NCBI RefSeq assembly: GCF_910591885.1
Contig: NW_025963670.1
Coordinates: 37,443-101,442 of the forward strand
Reading direction: 5' to 3'
Length of the DNA: 64,000 nucleotides
Origin: Bombus terrestris
Taxonomy: Eukaryota; Arthropoda; Insecta; Hymenoptera; Apidae
Each line of letters starts with the position of its first letter. Position 1 is the stretch's first letter. Of the stretch, positions 27,901 to 41,200 are shown piece by piece. Below the pieces are notes generated by a model. It did not search any database. It was not told where the DNA came from and saw nothing but the letters and a program-made list of their open reading frames with translations. A program made the translations under genes and the position numbers.

Positions 27901-29500
27901 TGTCCCACGTTGTCCCACGGTGTCCAACGATGTCCAACGGTGTCCCACGTTGTCCAACGGTGTCCCACGTTGTCCCACGTTGTCCCACGTTGTCCCACGT
28001 TGTCCCACGTTGTCCCACGTTGTCCCACGTTGTCCCACGTTGTCCCACGTTGTCCCACGTTGTCCCACGGTGTCCAACGATGTCCAACGGTGTCCAACGG
28101 TGTCCCACGGTGTCCAACGGTGTCCCACGTTGTCCCACGTTGTCCCACGTTGTCCCACGTTGTCCCACGTTGTCCCACGTTGTCCCACGTTGTCCAACGA
28201 TGTCCAACGGTGTCCCACGTTGTCCCACGTTGTTCCATGGTGTCCCACGTTGTCCCACGTTGTCCCACGTTGTCCCACGTTCTCCCACGTTGTCCCACGG
28301 TGTCCCACGGTGTCCAACTATGTCCAACGGTGTCCCACGTTGTCCCACGTTGTCCCACGATGTCCCACGTTGTCCCACGTTGTCCCACGTTGTCCCACGT
28401 TGTCCCACGTTGTCCCACGTGGTCCCACGTTGTCCCACGTTGTCCCACGTTGTCCCACGTTGTCCCACGTTGTCCCACGTTGTCCCACGGTGTCCAACGA
28501 TGTCCCACGTTGTCCCACGTTGTCCCACGTTGTCCCACGTTGTCCCACGATGTCCCACGTTGTCCCACGTTGTCCCACGTTGTCCCACGTTGTCCCACGT
28601 TGTCCCACGTTGTCCAACGATGTCCAACGGTGTCCCACGTTGTCCCACGTTGTTCCATGGTTTCCCACGTTGTCCCACGTTGTCCCACGTTGTCCCACGG
28701 TGTCCAACGATGTCCAACGGTGTCCAACGGTGTCCAACGGTGTCCAACGGTGTCCCACGTTGTCCCACGTTGTCCCACGTTGTCCCACGGTGTCCAACGA
28801 TGTCCAACGGTGTCCCACGTTGTCCCACGTTGTCCCACGTTGTCCCACGTTGTCCCACGTTGTCCCACGATGTCCCACGTTGTCCCACGTTGTCCCACGT
28901 TGTCCCACGTTGTCCCACGTTGTCCCACGTTGTCCCACGTTGTCCCACGTTGTCCCACGTTGTCCCACGTTGTCCCACGTTGTCCCACGTTGTCCCACGT
29001 TGTCCCACGTTGTCCCACGGTGTCCAACGGTGTCCAACGATGTCCCACGTTGTCCCACGTTTTCCCACGTTGTCCCACGTTGTCCCACGGTATCCAACGA
29101 TGTCCAACGATGTCCAACGGTGTCCCACGTTGTCCCACGTTGTTCCATGGTTTCCCACGTTGTCCCACGTTGTCCCACGTTGTCCCACGGTGTCCAACGA
29201 TGTCCAACGGTGTCCAACGGTGTCCAACGGTGTCCAACGGTGTCCCACGTTGTCCCACGTTGTCCCACGTTGTCCCACGATGTCCCACGTTGTCCCACGT
29301 TGTCCCACGTTGTCCCACGTTGTCCCACGTTGTCCCACGTTGTCCCACGTTGTCCCACGGTGTCCAACGATGTCCAACGGTGTCCAACGGTGTCCCACGG
29401 TGTCCAACGGTGTCCCACGTTGTCCCACGTTGTCCCACGTTGTCCCACGTTGTCCCACGTTGTCCCACGTTGTCCCACGTTGTCCAACGATGTCCAACGG
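24911..29500. repeat. Higher-order repeat, offset 2,320 bp
   Basis: tgttccatgg 24911/27231, ggtcccacgt 25261/27581, tgtcccaagt 25521/27841, tgtccaacta 25991/28311 and tatccaacga 26771/29091 are all exactly 2,320 bp apart. Near the end the offset becomes 2,330 bp (27191/29521), a one-unit difference. The second copy carries tgtcccacgt where the first has tttcccacgt (28241 against 25921), a private substitution. Confidence 0.92.
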
Positions 29501-30150
29501 TGTCCCACGTTGTCCCACGTTGTTCCATGGTTTCCCACGTTGTCCCACGTTGTCCCACGTTGTCCCACGGTGTCCAACGATGTCCAACGGTGTCCAACGG
29601 TGTCCAACGGTGTCCAACGGTGTCCCACGTTGTCCCACGTTGTCCCACGTTGTCCCACGGTGTCCAACGATGTCCAACGGTGTCCCACGTTGTCCCACGT
29701 TGTCCCACGTTGTCCCACGTTGTCCCACGTTGTCCCACGATGTCCCACGTTGTCCCACGTTGTCCCACGTTGTCCCACGTTGTCCCACGTTGTCCCACGT
29801 TGTCCCACGTTGTCCCACGTTGTCCCACGTTGTCCCACGTTTTCCCACGTTGTCCCACGTTGTCCCACGTTGTCCCACGTTGTCCCACGTTTTCCCACGT
29901 TGTCCCACGTTGTCCCACGGTGTCCAACGATGTCCAACGGTGTCCCACGTTGTCCAACGGTGTCCCACGTTGTCCCACGTTGTCCCACGTTGTCCCACGT
30001 TGTCAAACGATGTCCCACGTTGTCCCACGTTGTCCCACGTTGTCCCACGTTGTCCCACGGTGTCCCACGTTGTCCCACGTTGTCCCACGTTGTCCCACGT
30101 TGTCCCACGTTGTCCCACGTTGTCCCACGTTGTCCCACGTTGTCCCACGT

Positions 30151-30159
30151 TGTCCACGA
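30151..30159. other. Single 9-bp unit: the only register shift
   Basis: The unit reads tgtccacga, one base short of the common form tgtcccacga. The missing base is a C in the CCC tract. Upstream, units start at positions ending in 1; downstream, at positions ending in 0. In the three + strand frames the join appears as an irregular peptide step (LSTMSHVV, SHVVHDVP and RCPRCPT), which agrees with a single one-base loss. Loss of one C from a short C run is also a typical long-read consensus error, so it may not be biological. Confidence 0.93.
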
Positions 30160-31669
30160 TGTCCCACGTTGTCCCACGTTGTCCCACGTTGTCCCACGTT
30201 GTCCCACGTTGTCCCACGTTGTCCCACGTTGTCCCACGTTGTCCCACGTTGTCCCACGTTGTCCCACGTTGTCCCACGTTGTCCCACGTTGTCCCACGTT
30301 GTCCCACGGTGTCCAACGATGTCCAACGGTGTCCCACGTTGTCCCACGTTGTCCCACGTTGTCCCACGTTGTCCCACGTTGTCCCACGATGTCCCACGTT
30401 GTCCCACGTTGTCCCACGTTGTCCCACGTTGTCCCACGTCGTCCCACGTTGTCCCACGTTGTCCCACGTTGTCCCACGTTGTCCCACGTTGTCCCACGTT
30501 GTCCCACGTTGTCCCACGTTGTCCCACGTTGTCCCACGGTGTCCAACGGTGTCCAACGATGTCCCACGTTGTCCCACGTTGTCCCACGTTGTCCCACGTT
30601 GTCCCACGATGTCCCACGTTGTCCCACGTTGTCCCACGTTGTCCCACGTTGTCCCACGTTGTCCCACGTTGTCCCACGTTGTCCCACGTTGTCCCACGTT
30701 GTCCCACGTTGTTCCATGGTTTCCCACGTTGTCCCACGTTGTCCCACGTTGTCCCACGTTGTCCCACGGTGTCCAACGGTGTCCAACGATGTCCAACGTT
30801 GTCCCACGTTGTCCCACGTTGTTCCATGGTTTCCCACGTTGTCCCACGTTGTCCCACGTTGTCCCACGGTGTCCAACGATGTCCAACGGTGTCCAACGGT
30901 GTCCAACGGTGACCAACGGTGTCCCACGTTGTCCCACGTTGTCCCACGTTGTCCCACGATGTCCCACGTTGTCCCACGTTGTTCCATGGTTTCCCACGTT
31001 GTCCCACGTTGTCCCACGTTGTCCCACGGTGTCCAACGATGTCCAACGGTGTCCAACGGTGTCCAACGGTGTCCAACGGTGTCCCACGTTGTCCCACGTT
31101 GTCCCACGTTGTCCCACGTTGTCCCACGATGTCCCACGTTGTCCCACGATGTCCCACGTTGTCCCACGTTGTCCCACGTGGTCCCACGTTGTCCCACGGT
31201 GTCCAACGATGTCCAACGGTGTCCAACGGTGTCCAACGGTGTCCAACGATGTCCCACGTTGTCCCACGTTGTCCCACGTTGTCCCACGTTGTCCCACGAT
31301 GTCCCACGTTGTCCCACGTTGTCCCACGTTGTCCCACGTTGTCCCACGTTGTCCCACGTTGTCCCACGTTGTCCCACGTTGTCCCACGTTGTCCCACGCT
31401 GTCCCACGTTGTTCCATGGTTTCCCACGTTGTCCCACGTTGTCCCACGTTGTCCCACGTTGTCCCACGGTGTCCAACGATGTCCAACGATGTCCAACGGT
31501 GTCCCACGTTGTCCCACGTTGTTCCATGGTTTCCCACGTTGTCCCACGTTGTCCCACGTTGTCCCACGGTGTCCAACGATGTCCAACGGTGTCCAACGGT
31601 GTCCAACGGTGTCCAACGGTGTCCAACGGTGTCCCACGTTGTCCCACGTTGTCCCACGTTGTCCCACGA

Positions 31670-34600
31670 TGTCCCACGTTGTCCCACGTTGTTCCATGGT
31701 TTCCCACGTTGTCCCACGTTGTCCCACGTTGTCCCACGGTGTCCAACGATGTCCAACGGTGTCCAACGGTGTCCAACGGTGTCCAACGGTGTCCAACGGT
31801 GTCCCACGTTGTCCCACGTTGTCCCACGTTGTCCCACGGTGTCCAACGATGTCCAACGGTGTCCAACGGTGTCCAACGGTGTCCAACGGTGTCCCACGTT
31901 GTCCCACGTTGTCCCACGTTGTCCCACGATGTCCCACGTTGTCCCACGTTGTTCCATGGTTTCCCACGTTGTCCCACGTTGTCCCACGTTGTCCCACGGT
32001 GTCCAACGATGTCCAACGGTGTCCAACGGTGTCCAACGGTGTCCAACGGTGTCCCACGCTGTCCCACGTTGTCCCACGTTGTCCCACGTTGTCCCACGTT
32101 GTCCCACGATGTCCCACGTTGTCCCACGTTGTCCCACGTTGTCCCACGTTGTCCCACGTTGTCCCACGTGGTCCCACGTTGTCCCACGTTGTCCCACGGT
32201 GTCCAACGGTGTCCAACGATGTCCCACGTTGTCCCACGTTGTCCCACGTTGTCCCACGTTGTCCCACGATGTCCCACGTTGTCCCACGTTGTCCCACGTT
32301 GTCCCACGTAGTCCCACGTTGTCCCACGTTGTCCCACGTTGTCCCACGTTGTCCCACGTTGTCCCACGTTGTCCCACGTTGTCCCACGGTGTCCAACGAT
32401 GTCCAACGGTGTCCAGCGATGTCCAACGGTGTCCCACGTTGTCCCACGTTTTCCCACGTTGTCCCACGTTGTCCCACGGTGTCCAACGATGTCCAACGAT
32501 GTCCAACGGTGTCCCACGTTGTCCCACGTTGTTCCATGGTTTCCCACGTTGTCCCACGTTGTCCCACGTTGTCCCACGGTGTCCAACGATGTCCAACGGT
32601 GTCCAACGGTGTCCAACGGTGTCCAACGGTGTCCAACGGTGTCCCACGTTGTCCCACGTTGTCCCACGTTGTCCCACGTTGTCCCACGTTGTCCCACGTT
32701 GTCCCACGATGTCCCACGTTGTCCCACGTTGTCCCACGTTGTCCCACGTTGTCCCACGTGGTCCCACGTTGTCCCACGTTGTCCCACGGTGTCCAACGAT
32801 GTCCAACGGTGTCCCACGTTGTCCAACGGTGTCCCACGTTGTCCCACGTTGTCCCACGTTGTCCCACGTTGTCCCACGATGTCCCACGTTGTCCCACGTT
32901 GTCCCACGTTGTCCCACGTTGTCCCACGTTGTCCCACGTTGTCCCACGTTGTCCCACGTTGTCCCACGTTGTCCCACGTTGTCCCACGTTGTCCGACGTT
33001 GTCCCACGTTGTCCCACGTTGTCCCACGTTGTCCCACGTTGTCCCACGTTGTCCCACGTTGTCCCACGGTGTCCAACGGTGTCCAACGATGTCCCACGTT
33101 GTCCCACGTTGTCCCACGTTGTCCCACGTTGTCCCACGATGTCCCACGTTGTCCCACGTTGTCCCACGTTGTCCCACGTTGTTCCACGTTGTCCCACGTT
33201 GTCCCACGTTGTCCCACGTTGTCCAACGTTGTCCCACGTTGTCCCACGTTGTCCCACGATGTCCCACGTTGTCCCACGTTGTCCCACGTTGTCCCACGTT
33301 GTCCCACGTTGTCCCACGTTGTCCCACGTTGTCCCACGTTGTCCCACGTTGTCCCACGTTGTCCCACGTTGTCCCACCTTGTCCCACGTTGTCCCACGGT
33401 GTCCAACGATGTCCAACGGTGTCCAGCGATGTCCAACGGTGTCCCACGTTGTCCCACGTTTTCCCACGTTGTCCCACGTCGTCCCACGTTGTCCCACGTT
33501 GTCCCACGTTGTCCCACGTTGTCCCACGTTGTCCCACGTTGTCCCACGGTGTCCAACGATGTCCAACGGTGTCCAGCGATGTCCAACGGTGTCCCACGTT
33601 GTCCCACGTTTTCCCACGTTGTCCCACGTTGTCCCACGTTGTCCCACGTTGTCCCACGTTGTCCCACGTTGTCCCACGTTGTCCAACGGTGTCCCACGAT
33701 GTCCAACGATGTCCCACGGTGTCCAACGATGTCCAACGGTGTCCAACGGTGTCCCACGGTGTCCAACGGTGTCCCACGTTGTCCCACGTTGTCCCACGTT
33801 GTCCCACGTTGTCCCACGTTGTCCCGCGTTGTCCCACGTTGTCCAACGATGTCCAACGGTGTCCCACGTTGTCCCACGTTGTTCAATGGTTTCCCACGTT
33901 GTCCCACGTTGTCCCACGTTGTCCCACGGTGTCCAACGATGTCCAACGGTGTCCAACGGTGTCCAACGGTGTCCAACGATGTCCCACGTTGTCCCACGTT
34001 GTCCCACGTTGTCCCACGTTGTCCCACGATGTCCCACGTTGTCCCACGTTGTCCCACGTTGTCCCACGTTGTCCCACGTTGTCCCACGTTGTCCCACGTT
34101 GTCCCACGTTGTCCCACGTTGTCCCACGTTGTCCCACGTTGTTCCATGGTTTCCCACGTTGTCCCACGTTGTCCCACGTTGTCCCACGTTGTCCCACGGT
34201 GTCCAACGATGTCCAACGATGTCCAACGGTGTCCCACGTTGTCCCACGTTGTTCCATGGTTTCCCACGTTGTCCCACGTTGTCCCACGTTGTCCCACGGT
34301 GTCCAACGATGTCCAACGGTGTCCAACGGTGTCCAACGGTGTCCAACGGTGTCCAACGGTGTCCCACGTTGTCCCACGTTGTCCCACGTTGTCCCACGAT
34401 GTCCCACGTTGTCCCACGTTGTTCCATGGTTTCCCACGTTGTCCCACGTTGTCCCACGTTGTCCCACGGTGTCCAACGATGTCCAACGGTGTCCAACGGT
34501 GTCCAACGGTGTCCAACGGTGTCCAACGGTGTCCCACGTTGTCCCACGTTGTCCCACGTTGTCCCACGGTGTCCAACGATGTCCAACGGTGTCCAACGGT

Positions 34601-35760
34601 GTCCAACGGTGTCCAACGGTGTCCCACGTTGTCCCACGTTGTCCCACGTTGTCCCACGATGTCCCACGTTGTCCCACGTTGTTCCATGGTTTCCCACGTT
34701 GTCCCACGTTGTCCCACGTTGTCCCACGGTGTCCAACGATGTCCAACGGTGTCCAACGGTGTCCAACGGTGTCCAACGGTGTCCCACGCTGTCCCACGTT
34801 GTCCCACGTTGTCCCACGTTGTCCCACGTTGTCCCACGATGTCCCACGTTGTCCCACGTTGTCCCACGTTGTCCCACGTTGTCCCACGTTGTCCCACGTT
34901 GTCCCACGTTGTCCCACGTTGTCCCACGGTGTCCAACGGTGTCCAACGATGTCCCACGTTGTCCCACGTTGTCCCACGTTGTCCCACGTTGTCCCACGAT
35001 GTCCCACGTTGTCCCACGTTGTCCCACGTTGTCCCACGTAGTCCCACGTTGTCCCACGTTGTCCCACGTTGTCCCACGTTGTCCCACGTTGTCCCACGTT
35101 GTCCCACGATGTCCCACGTTGTCCCACGTTGTTCCATGGTTTCCCACGTTGTCCCACGTTGTCCCACGTTGTCCCACGGTGTCCAACGGTGTCCAACGGT
35201 GTCCAACGGTGTCCAACGGTGTCCAACGGTGTCCAACGGTGTCCAACGGTGTCCCACGTTGTCCCACGTTGTCCCACGTTGTCCCACGGTGTCCAACGAT
35301 GTCCAACGGTGTCCAACGGTGTCCAACGGTGTCCAACGGTGTCCCACGTTGTCCCACGTTGTCCCACGTTGTCCCACGATGTCCCACGTTGTCCCACGTT
35401 GTTCCATGGTTTCCCACGTTGTCCCACGTTGTCCCACGTTGTCCCACGGTGTCCAACGATGTCCAACGGTGTCCAACGGTGTCCAACGGTGTCCAACGGT
35501 GTCCCACGCTGTCCCACGTTGTCCCACGTTGTCCCACGTTGTCCCACGTTGTCCCACGATGTCCCACGTTGTCCCACGTTGTCCCACGTTGTCCCACGTT
35601 GTCCCACGTTGTCCCACGTGGTCCCACGTTGTCCCACGTTGTCCCACGGTGTCCAACGGTGTCCAACGATGTCCCACGTTGTCCCACGTTGTCCCACGTT
35701 GTCCCACGTTGTCCCACGATGTCCCACGTTGTCCCACGTTGTCCCACGTTGTCCCACGTA
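31670..35760. repeat. About 0.72-kb module, three copies ending in a cgtagtcc junction
   Basis: A module ends with an unusual first base a in the next unit (agtcccacgt at 32310, 35040 and 35760). The last two copies (about 34,330-35,040 and 35,041-35,760) are adjacent at 710-720 bp; from 34,561 and 35,281 onward the unit order is nearly identical. The copy ending at 32,310 lies 2,730 bp upstream. Each copy contains the landmark tgtcccacgc (32051, 34781, 35501, read from base 2). Confidence 0.85.
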
Positions 35761-38240
35761 GTCCCACGTTGTCCCACGTTGTCCCACGTTGTCCCACGTT
35801 GTCCCACGTTGTCCCACGTTGTCCCACGTTGTCCCACGGTGTCCAACGATGTCCAACGGTGTCCAGCGATGTCCAACGGTGTCCCACGTTGTCCCACGTT
35901 TTCCCACGTTGTCCCACGTTGTCCCACGGTGTCCAACGATGTCCAACGATGTCCAACGGTGTCCCACGTTGTCCCACGTTGTTCCATGGTTTCCCACGTT
36001 GTCCCACGTTGTCCCACGTTGTCCCACGGTGTCCAACGATGTCCAACGGTGTCCAACGGTGTCCAACGGTGTCCAACGGTGTCCAACGGTGTCCCACGTT
36101 GTCCCACGTTGTCCCACGTTGTCCCACGTTGTCCCACGTTGTCCCACGTTGTCCCACGATGTCCCACGTTGTCCCACGTTGTCCCACGTTGTCCCACGTT
36201 GTCCCACGTGGTCCCACGTTGTCCCACGTTGTCCCACGGTGTCCAACGATGTCCAACGGTGTCCCACGTTGTCCAACGGTGTCCCACGTTGTCCCACGTT
36301 GTCCCACGTTGTCCCACGTTGTCCCACGATGTCCCACGTTGTCCCACGTTGTCCCACGTTGTCCCACGTTGTCCCACGTTGTCCCACGTTGTCCCACGTT
36401 GTCCCACGTTGTCCCACGTTGTCCCACGTTGTCCCACGTTGTCCGACGTTGTCCCACGTTGTCCCACGTTGTCCCACGTTGTCCCACGTTGTCCCACGTT
36501 GTCCCACGTTGTCCCACGGTGTCCAACGGTGTCCAACGATGTCCCACGTTGTCCCACGTTGTCCCACGTTGTCCCACGTTGTCCCACGATGTCCCACGTT
36601 GTCCCACGTTGTCCCACGTTGTCCCACGTTGTTCCACGTTGTCCCACGTTGTCCCACGTTGTCCCACGTTGTCCAACGTTGTCCCACGTTGTCCCACGTT
36701 GTCCCACGATGTCCCAAGTTGTCCCACGTTGTCCCACGTTGTCCCACGTTGTCCCACGTTGTCCCACGTTGTCCCACGTTGTCCCACGTTGTCCCACGTT
36801 GTCCCACGTTGTCCCACGTTGTCCCACCTTGTCCCACGTTGTCCCACGGTGTCCAACGATGTCCAACGGTGTCCAGCGATGTCCAACGGTGTCCCACGTT
36901 GTCCCACGTTTTCCCACGTTGTCCCACGTTGTCCCACGTTGTCCCACGTTGTCCCACGTTGTCCCACGTTGTCCCACGTTGTCCCACGTTGTCCCACGGT
37001 GTCCAACGATGTCCAACGGTGTCCAGCGATGTCCAACGGTGTCCCACGTTGTCCCACGTTTTCCCACGTTGTCCCACGTTGTCCCACGTTGTCCCACGTT
37101 GTCCCACGTTGTCCCACGTTGTCCCACGTTGTCCAACGGTGTCCCACGATGTCCAACGATGTCCCACGGTGTCCAACGATGTCCAACGGTGTCCAACGGT
37201 GTCCCACGGTGTCCAACGGTGTCCCACGTTGTCCCACGTTGTCCCACGTTGTCCCACGTTGTCCCACGTTGTCCCGCGTTGTCCCACGTTGTCCAACGAT
37301 GTCCAACGGTGTCCCACGTTGTCCCACGTTGTTCAATGGTTTCCCACGTTGTCCCACGTTGTCCCACGTTGTCCCACGGTGTCCAACGATGTCCAACGGT
37401 GTCCAACGGTGTCCAACGGTGTCCAACGATGTCCCACGTTGTCCCACGTTGTCCCACGTTGTCCCACGTTGTCCCACGATGTCCCACGTTGTCCCACGTT
37501 GTCCCACGTTGTCCCACGTTGTCCCACGTTGTCCCACGTTGTCCCACGTTGTCCCACGTTGTCCCACGTTGTCCCACGTTGTCCCACGTTGTTCCATGGT
37601 TTCCCACGTTGTCCCACGTTGTCCCACGTTGTCCCACGTTGTCCCACGGTGTCCAACGATGTCCAACGATGTCCAACGGTGTCCCACGTTGTCCCACGTT
37701 GTTCCATGGTTTCCCACGTTGTCCCACGTTGTCCCACGTTGTCCCACGGTGTCCAACGATGTCCCACGGTGTCCAACGGTGTCCAACGGTGTCCAACGGT
37801 GTCCAACGGTGTCCCACGTTGTCCCACGTTGTCCCACGTTGTCCCACGATGTCCCACGTTGTCCCACGTTGTTCCATGGTTTCCCACGTTGTCCCACGTT
37901 GTCCCACGTTGTCCCACGGTGTCCAACGATGTCCAACGGTGTCCAACGGTGTCCAACGGTGTCCAACGGTGTCCAACGGTGTCCCACGTTGTCCCACGTT
38001 GTCCCACGTTGTCCCACGGTGTCCAACGATGTCCAACGGTGTCCAACGGTGTCCAACGGTGTCCAACGGTGTCCCACGTTGTCCCACGTTGTCCCACGTT
38101 GTCCCACGATGTCCCACGTTGTCCCACGTTGTTCCATGGTTTCCCACGTTGTCCCACGTTGTCCCACGTTGTCCCACGGTGTCCAACGATGTCCAACGCT
38201 GTCCAACGGTGTCCAACGGTGTCCAACGGTGTCCCACGCT
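32310..38240. repeat. Higher-order repeat, offset 3,450 bp
   Basis: agtcccacgt 32310/35760, gtccgacgt 32991/36441, gtcccacct 33371/36821, gttcaatgg 33881/37331 and gtcccacgc 34781/38231 all match at 3,450 bp. The rare gttcaatgg and gtcccacct occur only in these two places, which makes the copy relation secure. Private differences include gtcccacgtc at 33471, which has no counterpart near 36,921. Confidence 0.91.
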
Positions 38241-41200
38241 GTCCCACGTTGTCCCACGTTGTCCCACGTTGTCCCACGTTGTCCCACGATGTCCCACGTT
38301 GTCCCACGTTGTCCCACGTTGTCCCACGTTGTCCCACGTTGTCCCACGTGGTCCCACGTTGTCCCACGTTGTCCCACGGTGTCCAACGGTGTCCAACGAT
38401 GTCCCACGTTGTCCCACGTTGTCCCACGTTGTCCCACGTTGTCCCACGATGTCCCACGTTGTCCCACGTTGTCCCACGTTGTCCCACGTTGTCCCACGTT
38501 GTCCCACGTTGTCCCACGTTGTCCCACGTTGTCCCACGTTGTCCCACGTTGTCCCACGTTGTCCCACGGTGTCCAACGATGTCCAACGGTGTCCAGCGAT
38601 GTCCAACGGTGTCCCACGTTGTCCCACGTTTTCCCACGTTGTCCCACGTTGTCCCACGGTGTCCAACGATGTCCAACGATGTCCAACGGTGTCCCACGTT
38701 GTCCCACGTTGTTCCATGGTTTCCCACGTTGTCCCACGTTGTCCCACGTTGTCCCACGGTGTCCAACGATGTCCAACGGTGTCCAACGGTGTCCAACGGT
38801 GTCCAACGGTGTCCCACGTTGTCCCACGTTGTCCCACGTTGTCCGACGTTGTCCCACGTTGTCCCACGTTGTCCCACGTTGTCCCACGTTGTCCCACGTT
38901 GTCCAACGGTGTCCAACGATGTCCCACGTTGTCCCACGTTGTCCCACGTTGTCCCACGTTGTCCCACGATGTCCCACGTTGTCCCACGTTGTCCCACGTT
39001 GTCCCACGTTGTTCCACGTTGTCCCACGTTGTCCCACGTTGTCCCACGTTGTCCAACGTTGTCCCACGTTGTCCCACGTTGTCCCACGATGTCCCACGTT
39101 GTCCCACGTTGTCCCACGTTGTCCCACGTTGTCCCACGTTGTCCCACGTTGTCCCACGTTGTCCCACGTTGTCCCACGTTGTCCCACGTTGTCCCACGTT
39201 GTCCCACGTTGTCCCACGTTGTCCCACGGTGTCCAACGATGTCCAACGGTGTCCAGCGATGTCCAACGGTGTCCCACGTTGTCCCACGTTTTCCCACGTT
39301 GTCCCACGTTGTCCCACGTTGTCCCACGTTGTCCCACGTTGTCCCACGTTGTCCCACGTTGTCCCACGTTGTCCCACGGTGTCCAACGATGTCCAACGGT
39401 GTCCAGCGATGTCCAACGGTGTCCCACGTTGTCCCACGTTTTCCCACGTTGTCCCACGTTGTCCCACGTTGTCCCACGTTGTCCCACGTTGTCCCACGTT
39501 GTCCCACGTTGTCCAACGGTGTCCCACGATGTCCAACGATGTCCAACGATGTCCAACGGTGTCCAACGGTGTCCCACGTTGTCCCACGTTGTCCCACGTT
39601 GTCCCACGTTGTCCCACGTTGTCCCACGGTGTCCAACGGTGTCCCACGTTGTCCCACGTTGTCCCACGGTGTCCAACGATGTCCAACGGTGTCCAGCGAT
39701 GTCCAACGGTGTCCCACGATGTCCAACGATGTCCAACGATGTCCAACGGTGTCCAACGGTGTCCCACGTTGTCCCACGTTGTCCCACGTTGTCCCACGGT
39801 GTCCAACGATGTCCAACGGTGTCCCACGTTGTCCAACGGTGTCCCACGTTGTCCCACGTTGTCCCACGTTGTCCCACGTTGTCCCACGTTGTCCCACGTT
39901 GTCCAACGATGTCCAACGGTGTCCCACGTTGTCCCACGTTGTCCCACGTTGTCCCACGTTGTCCCACGTTGTCCCACGTTGTCCCACGTTGTCCCACGTT
40001 GTCCCACGTTGTCCCACGTTGTCCCACGTTGTCCCACGGTGTCCAACGATGTCCAACGATGTCCAACGGTGTCCCACGATGTCCAACGATGTCCAACGAT
40101 GTCCAACGGTGTCCAACGGTGTCCCACGTTGTCCCACGTTGTCCCGCGTTGTCCCACGGTGTCCAACGATGTCCAACGGTGTCCCACGTTGTCCAACGGT
40201 GTCCCACGTTGTCCCACGTTGTCCCACGTTGTCCCACGTTGTCCCACGATGTCCCACGTTGTCCCACGTTGTCCCACGTTGTCCCAAGTTGTCCCACGTT
40301 GTCCCACGTTGTCCCACGTTGTCCCACGTTGTCCCACGTTGTCCCACGTTGTCCCACGTTGTCCCACGGTGTCCAACGATGTCCAACGGTGTCCAACGTT
40401 GTCCCACGTTGTCCCACGTTGTCCCACGTTGTCCCACGTTGTCCAACGTTGTCCCACGTTGTCCCACGTTGTCCCACGTTGTCCCACGTTGTCCCACGGT
40501 GTCCAATGATGTCCAACGATGTCCAACGTTGTCCCACGTTGTCCCACGTTGTCCCACGTTGTCCCACGTTGTCCCACGTTGTCCCACGTGGTCCCACGTT
40601 GTCCCACGTTGTCCCACGGTGTCCAACGATGTCCCACGGTGTCCCACGTTGTCCAACGGTGTCCCACGTTGTCCCACGTTGTCCCACGTTGTCCCACGTT
40701 GTCCCACGATGTCCCACGTTGTCCCACGTTGTCCCACGTTGTCCCACGTTGTCCCACGTTGTCCCACGTTGTCCCACGTTGTCCCACGTTGTCCCACGTT
40801 GTCCCACGGTGTCCAACGATGTCCAACGGTGTCCAACGGTGTCCCACGGTGTCCAACGGTGTCCCACGTTGTCCCACGTTGTCCCACGTTGTCCCACGTT
40901 GTCCCACGTTGTCCCACGGTGTCCAACGATGTCCAACGGTGTCCAACGGTGTCCCACGGTGTCCAACGGTGTCCCACGTTGTCCCACGTTGTCCCACGTT
41001 GTCCCACGTTGTCCCACGTTGTCCCACGGTGTCCAACGATGTCCAACGGTGTCCCACGTTGTCCCACGTTGTCCCACGTTGTCCCACGTTGTCCCACGTT
41101 GTCCCACGTTGTCCCACGGTGTCCCACGGTGTCCAACGTTGTCCCACGTTTTCCCACGTTGTCCCACGTTGTCCCACGTTGTCCCACGTTGTACCACGTT

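Larger units (their letters stand above)
1..30150. repeat. First register of the array (3,015 units)
   Basis: Units start at positions ending in 1 throughout. Reading every ten-base block, I see only substitutions and no insertion or deletion. This part is rich in the linked pair tgttccatgg-tttcccacgt. It also holds variants concentrated or found only here: tgtccctcgt (1571, 4461, 6991, 9561, 12131, 15611, 18231, 21831), tatcccacga (8531, 11101, 13591, 14581, 17141, 20751) and tgtccaacta (18881, 22481, 25991, 28311). Confidence 0.96.
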
